A DNA stretch of 61,075 nucleotides from Rhodoferax sp. GTDB taxonomy: Bacteria; Pseudomonadota; Gammaproteobacteria; Burkholderiales; Burkholderiaceae_C. The DNA is taken from NCBI GenBank assembly GCA_031291305.1, contig JARLJH010000022.1, positions 1 to 61,075 of the forward strand, given 5' to 3'. Within the stretch, counting starts at the first letter, position 1, and every line of letters starts with the position of its first letter. The notes under the pieces are model-generated. The model had not been told where the DNA came from and made no database searches. It was given only the letters and a program-made list of their open reading frames with translations. Both the position numbers and the translations under genes were made by a program. Shown in pieces: positions 42,759 through 51,218 of this stretch.

Positions 42759-43871
42759 TTAATCCGGCGCTGACTGGCGGTATTTCCGGACAAAGCTGCG
42801 ATCAATGCGGTCTTTGAGCCACCAGACCCAGCGTCCCTCGGCTGACCAGCTGCCCCAGCTGGCGATGGCGTATTTGTCGCCGCAGGCCAGAAGGTTCAAG
42901 GTCTTCACCTGTGGCGTGAAGGGGCGGGGCGCCACGCCTGTCAGCACGGCGCGCAGATTGTTGGCCAGGGGTACGCCTGCCTGCACCGCATTCGCGCCAC
43001 TACGAGCCAGATCACGGTCTACCCGGGTGGACACGTCGCCAGTGGCAAAGATCTGCGGGTGGCTGGTGCTGCGCTGAAACGCATCGACGGCAATGCACCC
43101 CTGCGAATCCAGCGCCAGACCACTGTCCTGTAGCCAGCCAGGTGACTGCGCACCAACGGCCACGATGGGAACATCGCAGGCAAGCTGCGTCCCGTTGCCC
43201 AGTTGAACCTCGGTGGCGCTGACGCCGGTGGCACGCTCCTGAATCACCGTGATATGTCGCTGACGCAAGGCTTGAGTGATGCGCCGTTGAACACCCTGTG
43301 AAAAACTGGCGGCCACCGGGGCGTCGCCGGCCACCAGCGTGACCGAAGATCCTTTGAGGCGAAACCCGACCGCGCAGGCCAACTCAATGCCTGCCGTCCC
43401 ACCGCCGATCACCGCTGCCCTAAGAGGCTGATCATGGGCCAGGTCCACGACCTGCGGCCACAACGCGCCAAAGGACTCGATGGGCCGCACAAACAGCGCG
43501 TGCTGTCTGGCACCCGGCATCATCTCTTCGATCTTCTGGCGGTCTTGCACAGCCCCCGTATTGACCGAAAGTACATCAAAGGACAGCGTGCTGCCGTCGT
43601 CCAGTGTGAGCATGCGGGCATCGGCATCCAGCCCCACCGCGCTGTGCTGCAGCCACTGCACGCCGCTATGAGCCAACAATGGCGCCAGATGGATCGCGCA
43701 GTCTTCCAGCTTGTAATGACCCGCTACAAAACCCGGCGCCATGCCCGAATACAGCTGACGCGGGTATGGCGCGACCAGCGTGATTTGCACGCCAGCCAGC
43801 GGGTGGCTGGCCAGGGTGGACAGCATGTGCACATGCGCATGACCTGCGCCTAGCATCACCAGATGTTTCAT
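42759..43871 (-). CDS. FAD-dependent pyridine-nucleotide-type oxidoreductase
   Basis: A 370-residue flavoprotein from ATG at 43871. It opens MKHLVMLGAGHAHVHML, a dinucleotide-binding fingerprint seen in the flavoprotein domain fused to some selenophosphate synthases. It has a second nucleotide site (AAVIGGGTAGIELACAVGFRLKG) and the FAD-binding PQIFATGDVS. It resembles the NDH-2/sulfide:quinone reductase superfamily, but the redox cysteines of sulfide:quinone reductase are not evident. Convergent to soxB, it may belong to the sulfur locus functionally or simply flank it. Confidence 0.78.
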   Translation of the reverse strand: MKHLVMLGAGHAHVHMLSTLASHPLAGVQITLVAPYPRQLYSGMAPGFVAGHYKLEDCAIHLAPLLAHSGVQWLQHSAVGLDADARMLTLDDGSTLSFDVLSVNTGAVQDRQKIEEMMPGARQHALFVRPIESFGALWPQVVDLAHDQPLRAAVIGGGTAGIELACAVGFRLKGSSVTLVAGDAPVAASFSQGVQRRITQALRQRHITVIQERATGVSATEVQLGNGTQLACDVPIVAVGAQSPGWLQDSGLALDSQGCIAVDAFQRSTSHPQIFATGDVSTRVDRDLARSGANAVQAGVPLANNLRAVLTGVAPRPFTPQVKTLNLLACGDKYAIASWGSWSAEGRWVWWLKDRIDRSFVRKYRQSAPD

Positions 43872-44417
43872 TAACCGCCTTGTTTGGATTAGTTTACCTA
43901 GCGCAAGTCGGCCAGACATGCCAGACTGGTGCCATACGTGTTGTCGGGTAAACCGATCGCTTGCCAAGCAGGTTTCATGCCGATAAGGTTGGCGCTCTTA
44001 CACTGGAGAAGATGGGCCAAGGATTGAGAAAAAACCGCGCTATCCCAAGTTGATAAATAACTTGTAGCCATAAATAGAATAGCTATGTTAGGGGTAAATA
44101 GTTCATCTGCGACCAGGTTAGAAGCAGTGTGCATCCTAGTGAATCCCAAAAGCAAAAAATGAGAGCGCTCGAAAGATGCCTTGAAACCCGCATGAATACT
44201 AGTGCTATCATTTTTAAAAACAAATTTGTTCCCCGTTTTGTTCCCCGCCATTGCCTTTGATACCCCTGAGTCAGCAGACATTTTGCACACGCTTTTGATC
44301 TTGATTCAGGCAAAAAGAATTTTTACGTCGTGGCTGTTTTGATACGGTACGGGTCTCCAGCTTCGATACCAGCCTGACTGCTGACGTCCCCGGTGCCTAG
44401 GTGTCAAACTTGTCCGC
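43872..44417. other. Chromosome / integrative-element border region
   Basis: This 546-bp gene-free stretch holds a degenerate copy of the dispersed repeat (about 44056-44092) and, at 44228-44247, two GTTCCCCG octamers 12 bp apart. The octamer also occurs three times beside the integrase at the other end of the element. The left end of the integrative element should lie here, but I cannot place the exact junction. A 130-codon frame across 43898-44290 is not convincing. Confidence 0.5.
44228..44247 (+). other. Candidate integrase arm-type repeats, left end
   Basis: Two direct copies of GTTCCCCG with 12-bp period. TTGTTCCCCGTTTT here (44227-44240) recurs inverted at about 49541-49554 near the integrase start. 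Repeats placed near both ends of an element and beside its integrase are what arm-type binding sites look like. Confidence 0.5.
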
Positions 44418-45029
44418 CTACAGGTTCATTTGTTTCAGCCGCCCCATGAGCTTGTCCATTGCTGCATTTGACGCACCCAAAGCCTGATTTGACAGTGTGT
44501 AGTAACGCAGCAACCAGCGTTCATACGTCTGTTGGTGCATCCCCTTGGGTCGATCACCCGGAGGGAATGCAATGCCAGGCACCCAGCCCAGGCGAGCGCG
44601 TACCTTGTCCGCCCGTGCGAATGCCTGCGATTCTGGTGTGTTGCGTGTGGACTGATAGGTAAGCCGCTGGCAGTGCCTGCACGCATACCGTTGGCCACCG
44701 TACAGCACCGCGACACGCCGCCCACAGTGCGGGCATAGCCACCAGGCACGCTGACCACCAAAGTGACAAGGCGTGTGCGCAATCCTTACCGTGTAATTCA
44801 TGGCCATCCAAGTGCCGTCGCGTTGCTTGGTGCGGTAGTCCAAAGTCACCCGGTCGGTGTCGGTGTAGATATTGATGTTGGCCACCACCGCGCCGCGCCG
44901 TGACCATTGCCAGTTGAATGACTGTCCCGCCGTCAATCGTCCGGCCCGTTCGATCTTGCGAATGTCCAGCGCCCACATATCGCCAGTGGTTCGCTTGCCG
45001 CCGCGTCTGCCTGAATAGGAGTTGCCCAT
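44418..45029 (-). CDS. Zinc-ribbon protein of the integrative element
   Basis: A 203-residue protein with a double CxxC zinc ribbon in the middle (LCPHCGRRVAVLYGGQRYACRHC, residues about 99-121). A preceding beta-rich part contains WQWSRRGAVVANINI and VTLDYRT. I do not recognise a named family. It is the last gene of the leftward block of the element, 220 bp downstream of the replication-like gene, and may be a cargo or regulatory protein. Confidence 0.7.
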   Translation of the reverse strand: MGNSYSGRRGGKRTTGDMWALDIRKIERAGRLTAGQSFNWQWSRRGAVVANINIYTDTDRVTLDYRTKQRDGTWMAMNYTVRIAHTPCHFGGQRAWWLCPHCGRRVAVLYGGQRYACRHCQRLTYQSTRNTPESQAFARADKVRARLGWVPGIAFPPGDRPKGMHQQTYERWLLRYYTLSNQALGASNAAMDKLMGRLKQMNL

Positions 45030-45249
45030 CTTGAAAGTCTCCAGGATTTACCTAAATCATTAGGCAAGTTTGTTGCATGTTGCGTACTTATTTCGCCCCT
45101 GAATCTCCGCTAACCCGCATGGATGCTGGGCTTTCGATGGTTTCCATCGTTTGCATTTTGGTTACCAATTTCGCCTTCAGTTGCTGTCAATTTGCGTGTG
45201 GTCAATGCCCCTATCCCTTTGCCTGCCGTCGCAGTTGTTCCAGGGGGCA

Positions 45250-46122
45250 TTACTTCCCGCTCTGGTTCAGTGCAGTTTTCACCCAGCGATCAGCCGCTTG
45301 TTTTTGCTGACGTGCTGGCGCTTTTGGGGGTGGGCAGAAATCACCCGTGTTTGAGTCAAACCTTGTCGGGTCAAGATCGCAATCGTGTACCCGTTCAAAG
45401 TCGCTACCCTCATTTGCCGCGTCGTCGTCGGTCGCTTGTGCTGTTGACTGCAAAGATGCAGACTGCACAGAGTCAGCAGTACAGAATGGTTTATCTAGAT
45501 GGTGTCCGTTAGCCGGGGTAGAGCGGGTGGGCAAAAGTGCCCTGATAGCCCCGTGAGCCGGGGCAGTGGACAAACTCTCTACCCCGCCAGCCGGGGCTAT
45601 CGCGGCCCTCTCTGCCCCGTCAGCCGGGCTAAGCCTGTCAATTTTGGATGCTGGCTTTTTCTGGCCAGTCACGCCATACCCGCGCCACTTCTCAAACAAG
45701 GCTTCTCGCGTCGGGGCAGGCGTTGGCAGTTGAAAGCTGGCGTACATGCCGCGCCTGAAGCCCTCTACCGCGCCAGCGTCATAGTCGGGCAGTCTGTCCA
45801 GGGTGTACCAGGTCAGCGCATACCAGCTGGCCTTGTTGGGTCGGTGCCCCTGCACGGTCTGATAGATCAGCTTCACGTCCAGCAGTTCGCGCCGTGCCCG
45901 CTCGATCACGTCTTTGCTGTGCCACTGGCGTGACCGCAGATAGTTGGCAGACAACAGCAAGCGCCCGTTGTTGTTGCGGACATATTGCCGCGCCAGCTCA
46001 ATCAGCAGAGCCACTGCCGGATAGCTCAGGCTTTGAAAGGCTTGCGAGTCGATCACGCTCCACGGCAATGCGCAGTACCCGCCCGGCTCGCGGCTGTCAT
46101 CTATGCGGCCTTTCCTAGCCAT
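45250..46122 (-). CDS. Putative replication protein of the integrative element
   Basis: A 290-residue protein. The N-terminal 110 residues look like a winged-helix replication-initiator type domain (PWSVIDSQAFQSLSYPAVALLIELARQY, then LRSRQWHSKDVIERARRELL and LIYQTVQGHRPNKASWYALTW). The C-terminal half is low-complexity and contains degenerate Pro-Ala-x-Gly units coded by a DNA repeat at 45511-45629 with 33-bp spacing. Iteron-like repeats inside an initiator gene would mark a replication origin, as in lambdoid O genes. The upstream Rha-like gene overlaps its start by 8 bp. Confidence 0.6.
   Translation of the reverse strand: MARKGRIDDSREPGGYCALPWSVIDSQAFQSLSYPAVALLIELARQYVRNNNGRLLLSANYLRSRQWHSKDVIERARRELLDVKLIYQTVQGHRPNKASWYALTWYTLDRLPDYDAGAVEGFRRGMYASFQLPTPAPTREALFEKWRGYGVTGQKKPASKIDRLSPADGAERAAIAPAGGVESLSTAPAHGAIRALLPTRSTPANGHHLDKPFCTADSVQSASLQSTAQATDDDAANEGSDFERVHDCDLDPTRFDSNTGDFCPPPKAPARQQKQAADRWVKTALNQSGK
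45511..45629. repeat. Iteron-like repeats inside the putative rep gene
   Basis: The core AGCCGGGG occurs at 45511, 45556 and 45589, with a seven-of-eight copy at 45622, so three copies keep an exact 33-bp period and the fourth is 45 bp away. Three are part of the partial palindrome CCCCG-N2-AGCCGGG. The arrangement suggests binding sites for the encoded initiator. Confidence 0.6.
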
Positions 46123-46753
46123 GGCTCACGCCCAGCGCAATAGCCCCTTGGAGCGCTTGCAAATTGGATTTGATGCACTGATAGCCGTCATGGTGGTCTG
46201 TTGCGCTCTGCGCCGCTTTGGATGCCACCATCTGCCCAACGATCAGCAGCGCCTGCTGGGGCACGCCAGCACGGGCACGCTGGCCAGCTTCAATGCCTGC
46301 AAACTTGTTCAGCAGCTTGTTGACGTTGACGTGAACATGTCTTTCATTGGGCGAACCGTTAGCCAGGACGTGCATGGTGTTGTGCAATTCGTGATACCCA
46401 GGCAGATATTCGGACTTGCGAAGATCAGCCGCCCGGCGTGCCATACCAAACACCTTCACCAACTGCACTTTAAGTTCGCGCACGCGCTTCGTGTTCTTGC
46501 TATACGCCAGCGCCAGCGTTGCTTGATCTTCGTTGAGCATGGCAAACTTTTCAGGCTGGCCACGGCCCTCGATTACTCCCGTTTGAAACCGAAGTATTCC
46601 AAGCTGTTCGAAGTCAGCACGGTGGTTTTTCACCAGTTCAAACAAGCTTTGGTGCTTGTTGCCCAGGTGCTTTGCCAGTTGTCGGGTGCTGACTCGCGGT
46701 TCGTTTGCGGATGTGGTCACCGCCAGTTCAAGGCAGGGCGTTAGTGCATCCAT
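46115..46753 (-). CDS. Rha-family phage regulatory protein
   Basis: A 212-residue protein. The N-terminal part (RVSTRQLAKHLGNKHQSLFELVKNHRADFEQLGILRFQTG) through QPEKFAMLNEDQATLALAYSKNT and VRELKVQLVKVF matches the phage Rha/ANT-type regulatory fold. The C-terminal part is helical. Such proteins are common in prophages and integrative elements as regulators. It overlaps both neighbours, so it is part of one leftward operon. Confidence 0.75.
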   Translation of the reverse strand: MDALTPCLELAVTTSANEPRVSTRQLAKHLGNKHQSLFELVKNHRADFEQLGILRFQTGVIEGRGQPEKFAMLNEDQATLALAYSKNTKRVRELKVQLVKVFGMARRAADLRKSEYLPGYHELHNTMHVLANGSPNERHVHVNVNKLLNKFAGIEAGQRARAGVPQQALLIVGQMVASKAAQSATDHHDGYQCIKSNLQALQGAIALGVSHG

Positions 46754-46977
46754 TGCAGGACCCCCTGAATCACAAAGACCACCATCAGGATCAGCAACGT
46801 GATGGCATCCAGGCCGATGCCGCGATCAATGCAAAATCCGCTTGTAGCCCTTTTTATTCGGGCATGAATAGCTCTTAAAATGAGAGTACTTATAGGTGTC
46901 GATATGGCGGGTTGGTCGTGTGGTGTGGCCAGCCCGTCGCCGTTTGTGGGCTTGGTGTTGGTGGTCATGGTTGCCAC
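46741..46977 (-). CDS. Small membrane protein of the integrative element
   Basis: A 78-residue protein with one C-terminal hydrophobic helix (LDAITLLILMVVFVIQGVLQ) and a polar Thr/Asn/Pro-rich N-terminus. The stop overlaps the Rha-like start by 13 bp and its start is 2 bp after the AlpA-like stop. Function unknown; possibly holin-like or a membrane tether. Confidence 0.55.
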   Translation of the reverse strand: MATMTTNTKPTNGDGLATPHDQPAISTPISTLILRAIHARIKRATSGFCIDRGIGLDAITLLILMVVFVIQGVLQWMH

Positions 46978-46979
46978 CT

Positions 46980-47312
46980 TTACGCCGTGGCCCGTGCAGT
47001 GTGCTTGATCCGCTTTGCTGCCTGCTGTTTTAGTCTGGCGCTGCGGTCAAACCAATCAGTCTTGAAGGGTTCGTTACTGCCTGCCATGCGTGCGTTGTGC
47101 AGTTTGGCCACCAGCTCACGGATTTGGTCGTCGGTCTTGCCCGCGATACGTGCAGCATTGATGGCCGCGACTTCATGGTCGGGCCAGCCTACCGCTCTTT
47201 GGCCGATGGGCACGGGGACGGTGAACAGGCCGTCATGAATGGCCGTGTAAACACTGGCGTGGCTGGCATGCCCGGTTTCCGCTTTGACTGCGGACATTCT
47301 GAGAATACTCAT
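46980..47312 (-). CDS. AlpA-like regulator of the integrative element
   Basis: A 110-residue protein beginning MSILRMSAVKAETGHASHASVYTAIHDGLFTVPVPIGQRAVGWPDHEV, the winged-helix sequence of AlpA-type prophage regulators/excisionase activators. The final WPDHEV and the INAARIAGKTDDQIRELV helix are family features. It probably controls excision or early genes of the element. Strand and spacing place it at the head of the leftward rep operon. Confidence 0.82.
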   Translation of the reverse strand: MSILRMSAVKAETGHASHASVYTAIHDGLFTVPVPIGQRAVGWPDHEVAAINAARIAGKTDDQIRELVAKLHNARMAGSNEPFKTDWFDRSARLKQQAAKRIKHTARATA

Positions 47313-47489
47313 TGGTGAAACCCCTTATCGCCGTCTGGCGCTTATTGCCGCGAAGTGCAGCAAGTGGTGGGATTTCAACGGGCTGACCGTCCAACGAATA
47401 GTCTCCATTCACTCCGATAACTGGGGGTTCGATCACCTCCGATAACCCCGCAAACCCGCGCCAGCGTTGGGTTTGTGGGGGTGCGATAA

Positions 47490-48185
47490 CTATTTGCGCG
47501 GCCCCGTTGGTAAATCGTCTGGCCTGAGCATTGAAGCAATAGCTTCGGCCATTTTTTGCGAAACCTTGCGCTCGGTTCTTAGCCATTCAGCAACATTTTT
47601 ATTGACTGGGGCAGTGGTCGCGTCTGTTGGGTCATAGTTCACCCAAAATTTACGCGCTGTTGCTTCAAGGTGTCCCAGTAGCTCCGTGTGGTGGTTTCCC
47701 CATGGCCAGCCTGATGACAATTCTGATTTTGCGGAAAGTGGCTCAGTTGCTGGCGCTGCCTTGTTTTCAAATTGGTACTTCGATGGAAAGTGATTTGCAT
47801 CCAACCAATATTGAAGGTCTTTTCGTGTAAAAGATTGCTTTTCAAAACTGGTTTTATCTCCATCAGCCAGCCATTTTTTGAACTCCGCTTTCTTGCCGAA
47901 CTTGAAACAGTCTTTGGCCATGATATTCATCATTGAACTTGGTAGCTTGTTTTCCCAGGGGAGCAATTCTCTAGGCCCATCAATATCATCTGAGAGCGCG
48001 TATGCGAAGAATGTGTCCGCGTAGTCGTCCCTCATCCGGCTCAATATCACATCAGAAACGTTTTGATCCCAACGCCCATTGCGCCCACTTGTACCAACAA
48101 AGGCAGGGTCTTTCGCCTCGATCAAAAGAGCCGCTTGAACTGCGGTAAACACTTCAGCAAAGTCCCAATGGTTGACATCTGCCAT
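47490..48185 (-). CDS. Unrecognised cargo protein of the integrative element
   Basis: A 231-residue cytosolic protein I do not recognise. The first half opens DFAEVFTAVQAALLIEAKDPAFVGTSGRNGRWDQNVSDVILSR and the C-terminus has a small helix-turn-helix-like stretch (NKNVAEWLRTERKVSQKMAEAIASMLRPDD). It lies between the AlpA-like gene and the integrase, a usual place for an immunity, regulatory or cargo gene. Confidence 0.65.
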   Translation of the reverse strand: MADVNHWDFAEVFTAVQAALLIEAKDPAFVGTSGRNGRWDQNVSDVILSRMRDDYADTFFAYALSDDIDGPRELLPWENKLPSSMMNIMAKDCFKFGKKAEFKKWLADGDKTSFEKQSFTRKDLQYWLDANHFPSKYQFENKAAPATEPLSAKSELSSGWPWGNHHTELLGHLEATARKFWVNYDPTDATTAPVNKNVAEWLRTERKVSQKMAEAIASMLRPDDLPTGPRK

Positions 48186-48285
48186 TTTTCTTCGTCCCCC
48201 TAAACGCCCTGATAAAGAACCAGCGCCAGGCAGATCAGGGGTAATCTGCTTTTCGCCCCGTCGGGCTAGGCGTGGTCTAAAACTA

Positions 48286-49524
48286 CTATGCCGCCTTGAA
48301 CTGGATCACGTCCGCACCTTTGGCCAGCTTGTCCAGATAGTCCGCCCAGGCCTGCATCATGGTTGCACGCTGTTGCAGGTAGGTGGTGCGGTTGTAACTG
48401 CGCCCATTGGCATCCTTCACCGCGTGGGCTAGCTGCGCTTCGATCACCAGCGGGTCAAAGTCCAGCACTTCAGCCAGCAGCGTGCGTGCCGTGGCCCTGA
48501 AGCCGTGAACGCTTTGTTTGTCAGGCCCATAACCCAAGGTCAGCAGTGCGGCCCGTAGGGTGTTGTCACTGATGGGACGGTCATGGCTGCGCTCACCAAA
48601 GAAACACAAGGCACTGTGTCCGGTGATGGGGTGCAGCTTGCGCAGAATCTCCACGGCTTGCGTGGGCAGGGGGACAAGGTGCGGGTCGCCGTTTTTCTTG
48701 CCATCTACCCGGCGTTTCATGCGTGTCGCTGGAATCGTCCATAGCGCCGCGTCCAGATCAAATTCAACCCATGCCGCCGCCCGTAGTTCGCCGGGGCGTT
48801 GAAACAAGATGGGTGCCAGTTGCAGCGCAGCCCGGACGATTGGCCCACCCTGATAGCCACGGATCACCCGGATCAGTTCGCCCAGTTTTACCGGGTCGGT
48901 GATGGCTGCAAAGTGTTTGCCGTGATGGGGCTTCAATGCGCCTTTGATGTCTGCGCTCACGTCACGCTGTGCCCGGCCCGTGGCCACCGCATAGCGCCAG
49001 ACTTGCCCCGCTGTGGTCAGCACCCGGTGTGCCACATCCAGCGCCCCACGTTCTTCTACTGTGCGGATGGCCGCCAGTAGTTCTATGGGTTCAATGTCCG
49101 CAATGCGCCGGGCTGCAAAGAAGGGGAACAGGTCTTTCTCAAGGTTGCGCTTTTCCCTGATGGCGTAGTGGCTGCTCCAACTGTCCAGCTTCATTGCGTA
49201 CCATTCCAGCGCGGTGACTTTGAAGGTGTCCGCGTCCGCTGTCGTGGCCCTGAGCTTTTCAACCTTGCGAATTTGTACCGGGTCGCGGCCTTCGGATTTG
49301 TGGAGCTTTGCCGCTTCACGGGCTTTGCGTGCTGCGGTCAGGCCTACGGTTGGATAGCTGCCCAGCGCCAGCCGCTTTTCAACACCTGCCACTGTGTACT
49401 TGAGAAACCAGCGTTTCGACCCAGCTGGGCTAACTTCCAGGTACATGCCAGCAGCATCGGTGAGCCGTGCCCGCTTCTTTTCAGGGGGGCAAACTGCATT
49501 ACGGCATTGGGCATCGGTCAGCAT
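48286..49524 (-). CDS. int: P4-type tyrosine integrase
   Basis: A site-specific recombinase of 412 residues. It opens MLTDAQCRNAVCPPEKKRARLTD, the DUF4102-type N-terminal domain of P4-like integrases that bind arm sites. It has a central SAM-like core-binding domain, and the catalytic domain shows FQRPGELR (Arg), HGFRATARTLL (His-x-x-Arg) and NRTTYLQQRA (nucleophilic Tyr). ATG at 49524 follows AGGAGA; the longer frame to 49611 would run over the GTTCCCCG repeats. It reads away from the tRNA-Pro fragment at 49708. Confidence 0.9.
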   Translation of the reverse strand: MLTDAQCRNAVCPPEKKRARLTDAAGMYLEVSPAGSKRWFLKYTVAGVEKRLALGSYPTVGLTAARKAREAAKLHKSEGRDPVQIRKVEKLRATTADADTFKVTALEWYAMKLDSWSSHYAIREKRNLEKDLFPFFAARRIADIEPIELLAAIRTVEERGALDVAHRVLTTAGQVWRYAVATGRAQRDVSADIKGALKPHHGKHFAAITDPVKLGELIRVIRGYQGGPIVRAALQLAPILFQRPGELRAAAWVEFDLDAALWTIPATRMKRRVDGKKNGDPHLVPLPTQAVEILRKLHPITGHSALCFFGERSHDRPISDNTLRAALLTLGYGPDKQSVHGFRATARTLLAEVLDFDPLVIEAQLAHAVKDANGRSYNRTTYLQQRATMMQAWADYLDKLAKGADVIQFKAA

Positions 49525-49544
49525 GGGGATTTCTCCTATGAAAA

Positions 49545-49592
49545 CGGGGAACAAGTGCCTAAAAAGGTCGTTCCCCGCCGTTTCGTTCCCCG
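49545..49592. other. Candidate integrase arm-type repeats, right end
   Basis: Three GTTCCCCG octamers: one inverted at 49545-49552 and two direct at 49570-49577 and 49585-49592, immediately upstream of the integrase start. The left end of the element has two more (44228, 44240). Confidence 0.55.
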
Positions 49593-49661
49593 CTTTGGGC
49601 TTGGCTGTCAATATATGGCTTTGTACGCCACTGCACTGTAACTAGCTGATTTACCAATGAA

Positions 49662-49696
49662 AAAGGCCTCTAAGAATCGTTCCTTAGAGGCCTTTA
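49662..49696 (-). terminator. Terminator downstream of the tRNA-Pro fragment
   Basis: A perfect 13-bp stem with a 9-nt loop. Read on the minus strand it is followed by TTTTTC, so it terminates transcripts coming leftward from the tRNA 3' end. This is what a native tRNA terminator would look like. Confidence 0.85.
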
Positions 49697-49707
49697 TACA
49701 GTGTCTT

Positions 49708-49755
<48 letters not shown>

Positions 49756-49880
49756 CTATATCTGCCCATAGACTAGCTCTGGTTACGTATAGCTACCATT
49801 ATAAATCAATAACTTACGCGATGTTTCGCTTTTTTTCGTTCAGCTTCGCGCATCTGCAAGCAGCGGAATCCATAGGTGTT

Positions 49881-49902
49881 CTGCCACTAATTTGCCACTA
49901 AT
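49881..49902 (+). repeat. Tandem TGCCACTAATT repeats
   Basis: Two adjacent copies of an 11-bp unit about 130 bp right of the tRNA fragment. They differ from the GTTCCCCG sites and resemble arm-type sites of another tyrosine integrase, supporting a second element on this side. Confidence 0.5.
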
Positions 49903-50003
49903 TTCAAACACACCAGGTCGGTGAGTTGATGGATGTTGGGGCTGGTGCCTGCTGGGATAAATAAAGTCTCTAAACGCTGAACATCAGTTTTTGGAGTTCC
50001 CGC

Positions 50004-50354
50004 ATGACCAGTCCCGCCCCTTTTCGCCCCATGTCCAAAGATGAAATTGCTGACGTCTTGGGCGTCTCGGCCAGGACCGTTGAGAATTGGGTAAATGATG
50101 GCATCGTGCCCGCCCCAAAAAAGCTCGGCAACCGGGTGTACTGGCATCCAAATGTTTTCTATGCATGGCTGGATGCATATCTTCTGTCAGATTGCCTCGG
50201 CACTGAGGTCGGCCCTGATGTCGCCAACGCGCCACAGGCGAAGACTGACGGTATTAAGCAAGCTCGCCACTCGAAAGACCCCGAGTCCGCCACCGGTGAA
50301 ATCGCCAAACTTCGGGCCAATACCGCAGCAAAGCTCGCCAAAATGATGAAGTAG
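50004..50354 (+). CDS. Excisionase/AlpA-like helix-turn-helix protein
   Basis: A 116-residue protein with an N-terminal winged-helix of the excisionase/MerR type (MSKDEIADVLGVSARTVENWVNDGIVPAPKKLGNRVYWHPNVFYAWLDAYL). A polar Lys-rich tail follows. GGAG precedes the start. It lies just inside the right-hand accessory block and may direct excision or regulate it. Confidence 0.75.
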   Translation: MTSPAPFRPMSKDEIADVLGVSARTVENWVNDGIVPAPKKLGNRVYWHPNVFYAWLDAYLLSDCLGTEVGPDVANAPQAKTDGIKQARHSKDPESATGEIAKLRANTAAKLAKMMK

Positions 50355-50482
50355 TCCCGATGAGGGTTACCGATGAAACTTGATGAGTTAATCAGATAGA
50401 CGCAATGGCGTCAAAGCAGATGTTCACACCGCACTGAATACCTTTCGCCTTGACTTGTAGTCAGCGTTTTGCGAGCAAGCGG

Positions 50483-50845
50483 TTAATTTCTCGCCACAAG
50501 ACGTACGATTTGGATGTATGCAAAAGGGATGAGGAAAAGCAGTGATAAATAGGCCTGTGCTATTGCCAAAAGAAGGACGGCAATTCGAGCAGGACTCTTT
50601 TTAACTCCTTCCGGTAAGAACTCTCTGAGCAAAGTCACAATATTGATGCCAGCGGCTACAAAAAAACCTATGACAAAGGCAAATGCCGCCGCACCAAAGA
50701 ATAAATGACCGGGGTCGGCAACTTTGGCTCCGTACGCATTTAACGCTAAACCCGCCAGTATTAGTAAAAGCACTTGAGGCGTCAGGTTTCGAAGGAAGTC
50801 CAAATATGCTTTGCCCTCACGGGCAATAGAAAAATTGTCGTTCAT
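50483..50845 (-). CDS. Inner-membrane protein, unknown
   Basis: A 120-residue protein with four hydrophobic segments (LLLILAGLALNAYG, FFGAAAFAFVIGFFVAAGINIV, IAVLLLAIAQAYLSLLFLIPFAYI). It has no motif that I recognise and is isolated between an excisionase-like gene and the defence-like cassette. Confidence 0.6.
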   Translation of the reverse strand: MNDNFSIAREGKAYLDFLRNLTPQVLLLILAGLALNAYGAKVADPGHLFFGAAAFAFVIGFFVAAGINIVTLLREFLPEGVKKSPARIAVLLLAIAQAYLSLLFLIPFAYIQIVRLVARN

Positions 50846-50882
50846 GTTGAATGTTCCAAAAAAGCAAAACTATGAATCTAAT

Positions 50883-51161
50883 CTATAAAAAAGCCAATTC
50901 GAATTTTGTCGAAAAGAATTTCAGCACGGTGCCTAAAAGTAGCCTCGTGCAGCCGGGAAAATCAGCCTCATAACAATCAAATAACTGCAGCGAATCCGGG
51001 AAATTTTCAGTAAACAACCCCGAAATACAGAGAGTGGGCCGGGACGTATTGATAGACTCGATGAAACAGCTTTTCAATGACTCGTCCAAGGGGTAAAAAT
51101 TGGAACAACACATCCTATGCAATGCCCGGACATGCGCTGGCGTCATCGTGAAGCTCACCAT
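50883..51161 (-). CDS. Doubtful ORF downstream of the WYL-like gene
   Basis: A 92-codon frame, lower in GC than its neighbours, 57 bp after the WYL-like stop on the same strand. It has seven cysteines scattered without a clear motif and an alternative start three to five codons in. It may be a real small gene at the end of the cassette or only an open stretch; I see no family. Confidence 0.3.
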   Translation of the reverse strand: MVSFTMTPAHVRALHRMCCSNFYPLDESLKSCFIESINTSRPTLCISGLFTENFPDSLQLFDCYEADFPGCTRLLLGTVLKFFSTKFELAFL

Positions 51162-51218
51162 CGCACCTTAAATGAACAAGGAAACCAGCGGTCAATCACA
51201 ATAGGCAGGTCCCAGCGT

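Noticed and set aside
42759-43871. Sulfide:quinone oxidoreductase or FccB
   Set aside because: The flavoprotein fold fits, but the conserved redox cysteines of those enzymes are not seen.
43898-44290. 130-codon leftward frame next to the sox locus
   Set aside because: It crosses a dispersed repeat copy and the GTTCCCCG sites, has no motif, and lies where the element border should be.
45511-45629. CRISPR-like array with 33-bp period
   Set aside because: The conserved units are only about 14 bp, sit inside a coding frame and number four; no cas genes are present. Iteron-like sites explain them better.
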